From Pseudomonadota bacterium (GTDB lineage Bacteria; Bdellovibrionota; Oligoflexia; Oligoflexales; Oligoflexaceae), in the NCBI GenBank assembly GCA_029556045.1, contig JAKQGS010000464.1:1-12929 (forward strand): a stretch of DNA of 12,929 bases, given 5' to 3'. A program made the position numbers and the translations under genes. The notes beneath the pieces were generated by a model, which had not been told where the DNA came from, searched no databases, and worked only from the letters and a program-made list of their open reading frames with translations. Position 1 is the stretch's first letter; the number at the start of each line of letters is the position of its first letter. This document shows, piece after piece, positions 6,867 to 12,929 of the stretch.

Positions 6867-8180
6867 ATGGGCGAGAAAAATAATGAACGTGGCATAAAAC
6901 GAAGTTTCTGGGGCAAGCCTCAAGCAGCCTTGGTGGCCTGTCCCCCGGGCTGGAAGGATGTGTGCGCCGATGAGATCAACGGGGTGCTTTCCACTCTGAT
7001 CCATCCTGGCAAATTTACCCCGGAAATGAAAATCATGGGTCAGGCCATACTGGTCAGTGGACTCGATTTTCGCAATCTGATCGAGCTGCCTTTGCGCCTC
7101 AATACAGCGCGGGAGGTTTTGTGGATTCTGCGAACGTCCCATGTGGGAGATGTGGGGGATTTGCGGGATTCTCTGCATAAGGTGGAGTGGGATCTTCTGT
7201 TTCAAAAGGGGCAAAAGATTTCGGCCCGCGTCGATTCGTTTGGCAGCATGGTCTACCATGAAGGTCTGATGCGGGATGTCCTCCAGGAGGTCATGCGACG
7301 GCATGAGTTGGAACTGGTTCCCCCGGATGTCAGCGACTATCATGTGCGCCTGCATCTGGAAAAAAACCGTATGACCATAGGTCTGGCCCTGGGGGGGCCT
7401 CAGTTATACCAGCGGGGCTACAAGGCGGAATACCGGTCCCGTGCACCCCTCCCCGAACATGTGGCGGCGGCCCTGACCTGGTTTTGTATGAAGTGGGTGG
7501 ACACTCGAATCGGAGCGGGCGAATACCGTCCAGCCTCCGTTTATGTGCCCTTTGCCGGGAGCGGGACTCTGGCCTATGAGGCTTTGATTTATCTGGCGGC
7601 GATCCCTCCAGTCTTGTGGCGGGAGGAGTTTGGGCTTGAGAAAGCCCCGTGGTTCCCGGAGGATACCCTGAAATTCTGCCGCAAGCATCTGAAGGAAAAT
7701 TTCCGTCGGGCGGTGGATGAACTGGGGAGCCTGCGGATTGTTCTGCTCGATAAGGATGAAAAGTCTGTGGAAGACCTGAATGCCAACTGCGCCAAGGTGC
7801 AGGGGCACCTGCATGAATGGTCTCCCAACTGGACCTTGAATTTTGACGTGCAGCAGGGGGACTTTTTTGAGGTCGGGCGGCATATCCCCATGGCTAACGG
7901 CGTATTTATGCCCTTGAACCCTCCTTTTGGGGCTCGGCTATCACAAGGGTCATACCGAGGGGCGATATTTTTTGAACGCCTGGCAAAGGGCATCGTCGAC
8001 CTGGCCCGCCGCACCCCCGGATACTTTGTGGGGTATTGCCTTTTGCCGGATGAAAGCTCCTGGTCTGCATTTATGGGGGAACTGGGTGAGTGGGATTTGA
8101 CCACGCGGCATTTTACCCTTGGCGGGCAGGATATCCGGGTGGTTTTCTTCATGAGAAATACCGATAGCGCGGCGGAGTAA
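6867..8180 (+). CDS. THUMP-domain class I RNA methyltransferase (RlmL/Trm14-like)
   Basis: 437 residues. The N-terminal half starts like a THUMP/ferredoxin-like RNA-binding region (AALVACPPGWKDVCADEING, 20-39). YQRGYKAEYRSRAPLPEHVA (181-200) matches the RGYR...APL.E linker of the UPF0020/RlmL methylase family. The catalytic half has SAM motif I as VPFAGSGTLAYEA (227-239), an acidic strand end VLLDKDEK (292-299) and the target-base motif NPPFGARL (351-358). Relatives transfer methyl from SAM to guanine N2 of rRNA or tRNA; which RNA is used here is unknown. Motif I usually opens with Asp (DPxCGSGT); here Val-Pro-Phe-Ala replaces it, a marked deviation. The frame is open to a TTG at 6792, but the ATG at 6867 has GAGG four nt before it and fits the domain start. 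It is divergent from the lipoprotein gene across a 293-bp gap. Confidence 0.85.
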   Translation: MGEKNNERGIKRSFWGKPQAALVACPPGWKDVCADEINGVLSTLIHPGKFTPEMKIMGQAILVSGLDFRNLIELPLRLNTAREVLWILRTSHVGDVGDLRDSLHKVEWDLLFQKGQKISARVDSFGSMVYHEGLMRDVLQEVMRRHELELVPPDVSDYHVRLHLEKNRMTIGLALGGPQLYQRGYKAEYRSRAPLPEHVAAALTWFCMKWVDTRIGAGEYRPASVYVPFAGSGTLAYEALIYLAAIPPVLWREEFGLEKAPWFPEDTLKFCRKHLKENFRRAVDELGSLRIVLLDKDEKSVEDLNANCAKVQGHLHEWSPNWTLNFDVQQGDFFEVGRHIPMANGVFMPLNPPFGARLSQGSYRGAIFFERLAKGIVDLARRTPGYFVGYCLLPDESSWSAFMGELGEWDLTTRHFTLGGQDIRVVFFMRNTDSAAE

Positions 8181-8199
8181 ATTGACTTAAGGTATGAGG

Positions 8200-8215
8200 C
8201 TTAAACGTATTTAAG
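8200..8215. repeat. Perfect dyad upstream of the small lysine-rich gene
   Basis: CTTAAA-CGTA-TTTAAG forms a 6-bp inverted repeat with a 4-nt centre; a related CTTAAG lies at 8186-8191, next to a TTGACT (8182-8187). It sits 50-65 bp before the start of the 69-residue gene, in a position suitable for an operator. No regulator can be named. Confidence 0.3.
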
Positions 8216-8264
8216 ACTGTTGAGCAGCCCACCAGGCCGCCTTATGACTGCAGGGAGATGAATC

Positions 8265-8474
8265 ATGGCAACCAAAAAAAACGCCCCGACAAAAGAGAAA
8301 AAACCCTACAAAATTCTGAAAAAGAAATCAGGCCGTTACTCTGTAAAGGGCATAGATGGCAAATTTGTGAATGGAGCTGACAAGGTCGCCATTCTGGCTA
8401 AAGAGGGCCTGATCAAGACGATGAAAGCCAAAAAACCAGTTGAGGCTGCTCCTGCCGAAGCTCCTGCCGAATAA
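8265..8474 (+). CDS. Small lysine-rich protein of unknown function
   Basis: 69 residues, strongly basic. The N-terminus is ATKKNAPTKEKKPYKILKKK; the middle SGRYSVKGIDGKFVNGADKV looks folded, with a beta-hairpin-like Gly/Asn pattern. The tail is repetitive and acidic-neutral (VEAAPAEAPAE). There is no signal peptide, membrane segment or Cys. GGGAG at 8253-8257 lies 7 nt before the ATG, strong support for translation. Lys-rich ends with an Ala/Pro/Glu tail suggest nucleic-acid or protein binding, but that is only inference. The histidine kinase gene follows 87 bp downstream across a strong hairpin. Confidence 0.75.
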   Translation: MATKKNAPTKEKKPYKILKKKSGRYSVKGIDGKFVNGADKVAILAKEGLIKTMKAKKPVEAAPAEAPAE

Positions 8475-8484
8475 GTTGCAGAAT

Positions 8485-8511
8485 CACCGCTTCCGGTTCA
8501 CGGAAGCGGTG
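8485..8511 (+). terminator. Strong 11-bp hairpin between the small gene and the kinase gene
   Basis: CACCGCTTCCG (8485-8495), loop GTTCA, CGGAAGCGGTG (8501-8511): a perfect 11-bp GC-rich stem 10 nt after the stop of the small gene. There is no T run after it on either strand, so it is not a standard intrinsic terminator. It could protect the upstream mRNA 3' end or reduce read-through into the kinase gene. A second, weaker repeat, CATGAC (8515-8520)/GTCATG (8537-8542), follows. Confidence 0.45.
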
Positions 8512-8561
8512 CTCCATGACGAGAAGCCATCTCAAAGTCATGATTTTGTGAGGAGTTTGCC

Positions 8562-11039
8562 TTGTCAGGTCTTCGTTCCTCCCGCAGATTTCTGCGCATA
8601 AAATTCGACACCCGTTCATGGACCGGACTGGTTCCTCTTCTGGGACTTTTGTTTGCGACCTTTGTGGCGTTGATCTGGTATTCCAATCATCAGGACGAAA
8701 CCGAGAAAAAAGCCACACTGGAGCGCAATCTGGTGGCGGTGGTTTCGGAAGTGGAAAACCGACTATATTCCAGCCGTAAATACATTAGTTTTTTCATTGA
8801 ACAGATCGAACGAAACCAACTTGAAAAAGAGGGGGTGAATAAACTCTCTCATTCCTTATTTAACGATTACTCTGAAGTGAACCAGCTTATTCTACTGGAT
8901 GCCGAAGTCAAGCCGGTGTGGAGTGTGCGTCGCAAAGGCAAGGTCTCGAACGGCGTGAGTAAAGATACCTTGGAGTTTATCCATGGGTACATCAAGCAAA
9001 ACCGCCGTCGGCAGAATATTTTTTACACGGTGCCCTTTCAGGAGAGCGACGGCAATCCTGCGGTGGCCATGGTTCAGATCAAATATAGCTCCCTGCGGGG
9101 AGTTCGATATTATGTCGCCATCTATGCGATGGGTAAGCTGTTGGAAAACTCCGTCAGTGAGCGTTATAGCGACATGTATGAGGTGGCCATTAAATCCGAC
9201 AATTTTACCCAAAAAGTTTTGACTATTGACGATCAGGAGCTGGATCCAGCCCTGACGGAGACCATGGCGGTGGCGGCCCCCGGTGCCAATTTTATCCTGT
9301 CGCTCCAGCGCTATCAGGAACCTTGGAATCCCGCAGTCTATTCCCTGGCGGCGCTTTTTACCGCCATCATGGGGGGCTTGACCCTGATGTCCTGGCGTCT
9401 GGGGCAGGATATGAACCGTCGGCGGGCCATCGAAAAGGAGCTGCAACGGGCCAAGGATGCAGCAGATATGGCATCACGGGCCAAGAGTGAACTGTTGGCC
9501 AATGTCAGTCATGAACTGCGCACGCCTATTTCCGCAATCCAGGGTTTTGCCAATATACTTTTAGATAAGGGACTAAGTTACGGCGATCGTCACAATACGG
9601 TGCAAGCGATTCTGCGCAACAGCAAAAACCTTCTGGAGTTGATCAACGACATTCTGGATCTGTCCAAGATCGAAGCGGGTCTGTTGGATATCGATAAGAT
9701 GACCTTTACGCTGGGGACGGAAATCGCCGGAGTGGTCTCCACCTGCCGCGGCGAAGCGGTGCGCAAAGGGTTGTATCTCGATGTGAAGTACCAGTTCCCC
9801 ATCCCCGAGTGCATCCACTCCGATCCCAAGCGCCTGCGGCAAATTCTCCTGAATCTCCTCAGCAACGCCATCAAGTTTACGGAAACTGGCGGCATTACCC
9901 TGGAAGTGGCCCTGGCGGATGATTCCACAGCTCAGTATGCCAAATTGCTGATTCGGGTGCGGGATACCGGCATCGGTATTGCGCACGAGAATCAAAGCGG
10001 ACTGTTTCAATCATTTAATCAGGCGGATCGGGAAATTAGTCGAAAGTATGGTGGCACGGGCCTAGGGTTAACCCTGTCCCGTCGCCTGGCCCGCGCTCTT
10101 GGTGGGGATTTGCAACTGGTGGCCAGCCAGCCCGGACAGGGTAGCACGTTTGCGGTCACCATCGATCCGGGTCCCATTCAGGATAGCCGCATATTAACAT
10201 CCAATTCGCAGTTGGAGCAGGGTGGCCTGCAGCCGGTCGAAGTGAGGGATAACACCGACCTCCATGAGGTTCATGTCCTGATCGTGGAGGACAGCCCGGA
10301 CAATCGCACCGTTTACCGGCGGATTCTTGCCTTTGCGGGGGCCGAAGTGACTCTGGCCACCCATGGGCGAGAAGGGGTTGAATCCGCTCTGACGCAGGAC
10401 TATGACGTCATCCTCATGGACATCCAGATGCCAGAAATGGACGGTTATGAAGCCACCAGCACCCTGCGGGCCGCTGGGTATCAGGGGGCGATCCTGGCTC
10501 TGACCGCCAATGCCCTCAAAGGGGAGCGGGAGCGCTGTCTTCAGGCAGGCTGCGACGACTATCTCATGAAGCCGGTGGAGCCGGATGCCCTCATTAAACT
10601 GGTGTCCCTCTACGCACGCACCGATCAGAGGCAGGGGGCAAAGGTCGCCCTCCCGGAGCATAGTCCGGCTTTTGGAGCTTTTTCTGATGCTGATCCGGAG
10701 CGCGGATGGGACAATACCCCAATTCGTTCCCTCTACTTTGACGACCCCCGCATTGCACCTGTGATTCCCGAATACGTTCGGGCTTTACCCGGACGACTGG
10801 ACGCGTTGTATCAGGCCTTGCAGGATCAAAACAGTGATCGACTTAGGAAATTGGCGCACCTGCTCAAGGGGACCAGTGCCTCCTACGGATTCCCTGAGAT
10901 TGCGGCAGAAGCTGAGCGATTGGAAGATGTGTTGATTGGAGGCGGGGTAAATCCTGGTAAGGCTAAGGAATATTTGGATAAAATATCGAATTGGGTGGAG
11001 CGTATCGAGGTCGTGGGCACCACATCCAGACCACCCTAA
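8562..11039 (+). CDS. Hybrid sensor histidine kinase (sensor-HisKA-HATPase-REC-HPt)
   Basis: 825 residues. TM1 is at about 21-40 and TM2 at about 258-278; between them is a ~215-residue periplasmic sensor with Cache/PAS-like character (LILLDAEVKPVW, YYVAIYA) and unknown ligand. HisKA has the H box SHELRTP with H317. The ATPase has N box NLLSNAIKF (431-439), DTGIGI (468-473), FQSFNQAD (482-489) and GGTGLGL (497-503). The receiver has E576-D577, phosphoacceptor D620 in LMDIQMPEMDG, T648 and K670. The HPt domain carries LAHLLKGTSASYG with H766. All key residues are present, so a complete His-Asp-His relay is expected. The start is TTG at 8562, supported by AGGAG at 8551-8555 six nt before it. 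The NtrC-type regulator lies 110 bp downstream and is the obvious recipient of the phosphate. It is not clear whether the kinase is co-transcribed with the small gene upstream. Confidence 0.95.
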   Translation: MSGLRSSRRFLRIKFDTRSWTGLVPLLGLLFATFVALIWYSNHQDETEKKATLERNLVAVVSEVENRLYSSRKYISFFIEQIERNQLEKEGVNKLSHSLFNDYSEVNQLILLDAEVKPVWSVRRKGKVSNGVSKDTLEFIHGYIKQNRRRQNIFYTVPFQESDGNPAVAMVQIKYSSLRGVRYYVAIYAMGKLLENSVSERYSDMYEVAIKSDNFTQKVLTIDDQELDPALTETMAVAAPGANFILSLQRYQEPWNPAVYSLAALFTAIMGGLTLMSWRLGQDMNRRRAIEKELQRAKDAADMASRAKSELLANVSHELRTPISAIQGFANILLDKGLSYGDRHNTVQAILRNSKNLLELINDILDLSKIEAGLLDIDKMTFTLGTEIAGVVSTCRGEAVRKGLYLDVKYQFPIPECIHSDPKRLRQILLNLLSNAIKFTETGGITLEVALADDSTAQYAKLLIRVRDTGIGIAHENQSGLFQSFNQADREISRKYGGTGLGLTLSRRLARALGGDLQLVASQPGQGSTFAVTIDPGPIQDSRILTSNSQLEQGGLQPVEVRDNTDLHEVHVLIVEDSPDNRTVYRRILAFAGAEVTLATHGREGVESALTQDYDVILMDIQMPEMDGYEATSTLRAAGYQGAILALTANALKGERERCLQAGCDDYLMKPVEPDALIKLVSLYARTDQRQGAKVALPEHSPAFGAFSDADPERGWDNTPIRSLYFDDPRIAPVIPEYVRALPGRLDALYQALQDQNSDRLRKLAHLLKGTSASYGFPEIAAEAERLEDVLIGGGVNPGKAKEYLDKISNWVERIEVVGTTSRPP

Positions 11040-11057
11040 AAGGCTCCTTCTAAGCCC

Positions 11058-11086
11058 TTGTCACCCTCTCTTCTCCGATCTATAGT
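11058..11086 (+). promoter_or_regulatory. Sigma70-type promoter of the NtrC-like regulator
   Basis: TTGTCA (11058-11063) and TATAGT (11081-11086) each match 5 of 6 consensus bases, and the spacer is exactly 17 nt. They lie in the kinase-regulator gap. Transcription would begin near 11093, leaving a ~57-nt leader before the ATG at 11150. The regulator can therefore be made independently of the kinase. Confidence 0.6.
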
Positions 11087-11149
11087 GTTGAATCAGATTC
11101 CATTTTTTCATTGATGCAAACAGTCCGGACGGAAGCAGGATAAGGTCCA

Positions 11150-12526
11150 ATGGTCCACAAGTCCCATGGTGCACGGCTATTGATCGTTGATGACGATCCC
11201 GCCATGTGCGCCCTGTTGCGCAGTGGATTGGAATACGAGGGATACCGCGTGACGCTGACTCATAGTCGCGGGCAGTTACAGGAAGTCCTCCAGCGTCAGG
11301 TGTTTGAAGGCATTCTCCTGGATCTTTTTCTTGGGGATGAATCAACCCTGGAAGCGATACCCGGTATATTGGCGGTTCAACCGCAGGCCACCGTCATCGT
11401 CATGACCGCCAAGGGTTCAATTGAATTGGCGGTGCAGGCCATGGAAAAGGGGGCCAGTACGTTTATCTGCAAATCCCCCGATACGGGAAATATCATCGAT
11501 GAGGTCAAACAGCGTCTCCAGCACTTGCAAGGGCCACGATTCGATGCCGCCATGGAGCAGGAATCGGAAGATTTCGGATTAATCGGCAAATCTCCGGAGA
11601 TCCGTAAAGTCCTGGAAACCATTCACCGGGTTAAGAATATCGATGCCACGGTTTTGATTTTAGGGGAATCCGGTACGGGGAAGGAACTCGTTGCCCGGGC
11701 CCTCCATCATTTAAGCGACCGGGCCCACAAGCCGTTTGAGGCCATCAACTGCGGGGCCATTCCAGAAAATCTGCTGGAGAGCGAACTTTTTGGCTATCGC
11801 CGCGGGGCATTCACAGACGCCAAAGCGGACAAAAAGGGTCTGTTTGAAATCTGCGATGGTGGCACTCTCTTTTTGGACGAAATTGGCGAAATGCCGTTGG
11901 GACTGCAGGTTAAACTGCTGCGGGTTTTGCAGGAGCGGGAAGTACGGCCCCTGGGCTCCACTCAATCGGTGAAGGTCACGGCCCGAGTGGTGGTGGCCAC
12001 CAACCGGGACCTCAGACACGAGGTGAATCAACGCAATTTCCGGGCGGATCTTTATTACCGACTGTCCGTGTTCACCATGCGTATCCCATCCCTCCGGGAA
12101 CGTCGTGACGACATACCCCTACTGGTGCAACACTATCTATCCCATTACAATGAACGCTATCACCGGGATATCGAGCCCCCTACCCGGGAATTGATGTCCC
12201 GCATTATGACCTACGATTGGCCTGGCAATATTCGTGAGCTGCAGCACGCCATCGAGCGTGGGGTTGTGTTCTCCACCAATCGGCAGCTGAATGCCGCAGA
12301 TATCTTCCAGACCGGCATCGAATGGTCTTCGCACGATTCACGCACCTATATGGGTTCTTTGGTTTATGCGGAAGCCAAGGAAACTTTTGAGCGGCAGTAT
12401 ATCGAGAGTGTTTTGGCGGCCACCAAAGGCAATATTTCCGAAGCGGCCCGTACCTCCGGTCGATTTCGGTCGGATATATATCGCCTGATCAAACGCTATG
12501 AGATTGACCTCAACACATTTAAATAG
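11150..12526 (+). CDS. NtrC-family sigma54-dependent response regulator
   Basis: 458 residues, the standard length. Receiver (about 8-125): acidic triad D14-D16, phosphoacceptor D58 (GILLDLF), T86, K108. AAA+ domain (about 142-375): Walker A GESGTGKE (172-179), sigma54-contact loop GAFTDA (219-224), Walker [12 protein letters not shown] (237-247), arginines in FRADLYYRL (R298, R304), and sensor-2-side WPGNIREL (357-364). The C-terminal Fis-type helix-turn-helix is at about 428-451 ([20 protein letters not shown]). The protein should oligomerise on phosphorylation and hydrolyse ATP to open sigma54-RNA polymerase promoters. The contact loop is GAFTDA rather than GAFTGA, a known natural variant. 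The ATG at 11150 has AAGG four nt and AGGA nine nt before it. Partner kinase upstream; the likely target promoter is just downstream at 12688. Confidence 0.95.
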   Translation: MVHKSHGARLLIVDDDPAMCALLRSGLEYEGYRVTLTHSRGQLQEVLQRQVFEGILLDLFLGDESTLEAIPGILAVQPQATVIVMTAKGSIELAVQAMEKGASTFICKSPDTGNIIDEVKQRLQHLQGPRFDAAMEQESEDFGLIGKSPEIRKVLETIHRVKNIDATVLILGESGTGKELVARALHHLSDRAHKPFEAINCGAIPENLLESELFGYRRGAFTDAKADKKGLFEICDGGTLFLDEIGEMPLGLQVKLLRVLQEREVRPLGSTQSVKVTARVVVATNRDLRHEVNQRNFRADLYYRLSVFTMRIPSLRERRDDIPLLVQHYLSHYNERYHRDIEPPTRELMSRIMTYDWPGNIRELQHAIERGVVFSTNRQLNAADIFQTGIEWSSHDSRTYMGSLVYAEAKETFERQYIESVLAATKGNISEAARTSGRFRSDIYRLIKRYEIDLNTFK

Positions 12527-12556
12527 AAATCCTCCCTGGCGCGACCTGGTTGTGTA

Positions 12557-12586
12557 GTATTTTACTGCAAAAGGTAGTGAAAATAC
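12557..12586. promoter_or_regulatory. AT-rich dyad, candidate activator binding site (UAS)
   Basis: GTATTTT (12557-12563) and AAAATAC (12580-12586) are perfect inverted copies. Inside them ACT (12564-12566) and AGT (12576-12578) also pair, with one unpaired base. Its centre is about 140 bp before the predicted sigma54 start site, a normal distance for an NtrC-type activator. It also lies 30 bp after the regulator stop, so it could instead be a transcript-end hairpin, although no T run follows. Confidence 0.45.
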
Positions 12587-12635
12587 GGCAGCAGAGCATC
12601 TCTTTAGTATCCCGGTCTGGCCGATTGGATAGGAT

Positions 12636-12648
12636 TAAGCATTTGATT
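12636..12648 (-). promoter_or_regulatory. IHF binding-site consensus
   Basis: The plus strand reads TAAGCATTTGATT, an exact match to YAANNNNTTGATW, the reverse complement of the IHF consensus WATCAANNNNTTR. It lies in AT-rich sequence between the dyad and the -24/-12 promoter, about 70 bp before the predicted start site. DNA bending here would bring the activator to the polymerase. Confidence 0.55.
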
Positions 12649-12687
12649 AAGCGAATTAATTCCAGTGGTGGTGGGTGATCCGGAGAT

Positions 12688-12703
12688 TGGCAAGCTTTCT
12701 GCA
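12688..12703 (+). promoter_or_regulatory. Sigma54 (-24/-12) promoter of the exported small protein
   Basis: TGGCAAGCTTTCTGCA matches TGGCAC-N5-TTGCA at 9 of 11 defined positions. The invariant GG (12689-12690) and GC (12701-12702) are exactly 10 nt apart. The start site would be near 12714, 36 nt before the ATG at 12750. The neighbouring NtrC-type regulator is the likely activator. Confidence 0.7.
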
Positions 12704-12714
12704 AAAGGGGGGCC

Positions 12715-12725
12715 GTGTCAGACAC
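12715..12725. repeat. Perfect short palindrome at the predicted transcript start
   Basis: GTGTC-A-GACAC is an 11-bp perfect palindrome that begins one base after the predicted sigma54 start site. It might be an operator or the first stem of the leader. It is short and could be chance. Confidence 0.25.
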
Positions 12726-12749
12726 TTATTTTTCTTTTAGGAGAGACTC

Positions 12750-12929
12750 ATGAGAAATCTTGTTAAAGGCGTTCTGGTTTTTGTTGCCGCTCTGTCCCTG
12801 GCATCTTCTGCAATGGCCGGTGGCAAAGAAAAAGCCAGTAAAAAAGGTGGCAAAAAAGGCAAAGCTGCCGGATCCTGCTATGTTTGCAAGGACGAGCCTG
12901 CTGCTGAAGGTGAAGAAGCCGGTATGGAA
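12750..12929 (+). CDS. Small exported lysine-rich protein with CxxC motif (3' end outside window)
   Basis: 60 residues are visible and the frame is open at the window edge. A signal peptide is clear: positively charged MRNLVK, a hydrophobic core GVLVFVAALSLASS, and an AMA cleavage site before Gly-Gly (about residues 24-25). The mature part starts GGKEKASKKGGKKGKAAG, very Lys/Gly-rich, then CYVCKDE and an acidic, Ala-rich stretch (PAAEGEEAG). The CxxC could bind metal or heme-like cofactors, or be redox active; with so little sequence this stays open. AGGAG at 12739-12743 lies 6 nt before the ATG. The gene is the first one behind the sigma54 promoter and is the probable output of the adjacent kinase/regulator pair. 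No family is recognised. Confidence 0.75.
   Translation, partial: MRNLVKGVLVFVAALSLASSAMAGGKEKASKKGGKKGKAAGSCYVCKDEPAAEGEEAGME

Noticed and set aside
1..12929. CRISPR array, intact insertion sequence or tRNA gene
   Set aside because: No regularly spaced repeats, transposase frames with terminal repeats, or cloverleaf sequences other than the tRNA-like part of tmRNA were seen.

Overview
The window reads as chromosomal DNA of a Gram-negative bacterium with moderately high GC content. It carries a one-piece tmRNA whose tag ends in ALAA, an exported lipoprotein, TTG and ATG starts with good Shine-Dalgarno sequences, and a sigma54-type regulator with a matching -24/-12 promoter and a consensus IHF site. 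A proteobacterial, deltaproteobacterial or Bdellovibrio-like (Bdellovibrionota) host fits best. This is inferred from protein style and cannot be settled without a search.

Left edge (1-909): the C-terminal part of a large serine recombinase runs rightward into the 3' end of an intact tmRNA gene (ssrA, minus strand, 522-876). This looks like the boundary of an integrated element that extends left of the window, with tmRNA as the attachment site. The tmRNA appears to encode a very short tag, GNDYALAA, with a glycine resume codon.

Middle (910-8180): two plus-strand genes, an alpha/beta-hydrolase-fold protein whose nucleophile Ser is replaced by Gly and a large DUF4175-like membrane/coiled-coil protein, converge on two minus-strand genes. 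The minus-strand genes are a GNAT acetyltransferase and, upstream of it, a lipoprotein built of about six tandem beta modules. A terminator-like hairpin ending in seven T sits directly before the acetyltransferase ATG and contains its Shine-Dalgarno sequence. Divergent from the lipoprotein is a THUMP/methyltransferase protein of the RlmL/Trm14 type.

Right part (8181-12929): this is the most interesting unit. A 69-residue lysine-rich protein precedes a hybrid histidine kinase (sensor, HisKA, HATPase, REC, HPt). The kinase is followed by an NtrC-type response regulator with its own sigma70-type promoter (11058-11086). Downstream of the regulator, in only about 160 bp, lie an AT-rich dyad (possible activator site), a perfect IHF consensus, and a -24/-12 promoter with exact GG-N10-GC spacing. 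These lead to a small exported lysine-rich protein with a CxxC motif, cut off by the window end. The simplest reading is a complete signalling circuit: an envelope signal drives a His-Asp-His-Asp phosphorelay, which activates the sigma54 activator, which in turn switches on the adjacent exported protein. The function of that protein is unknown.
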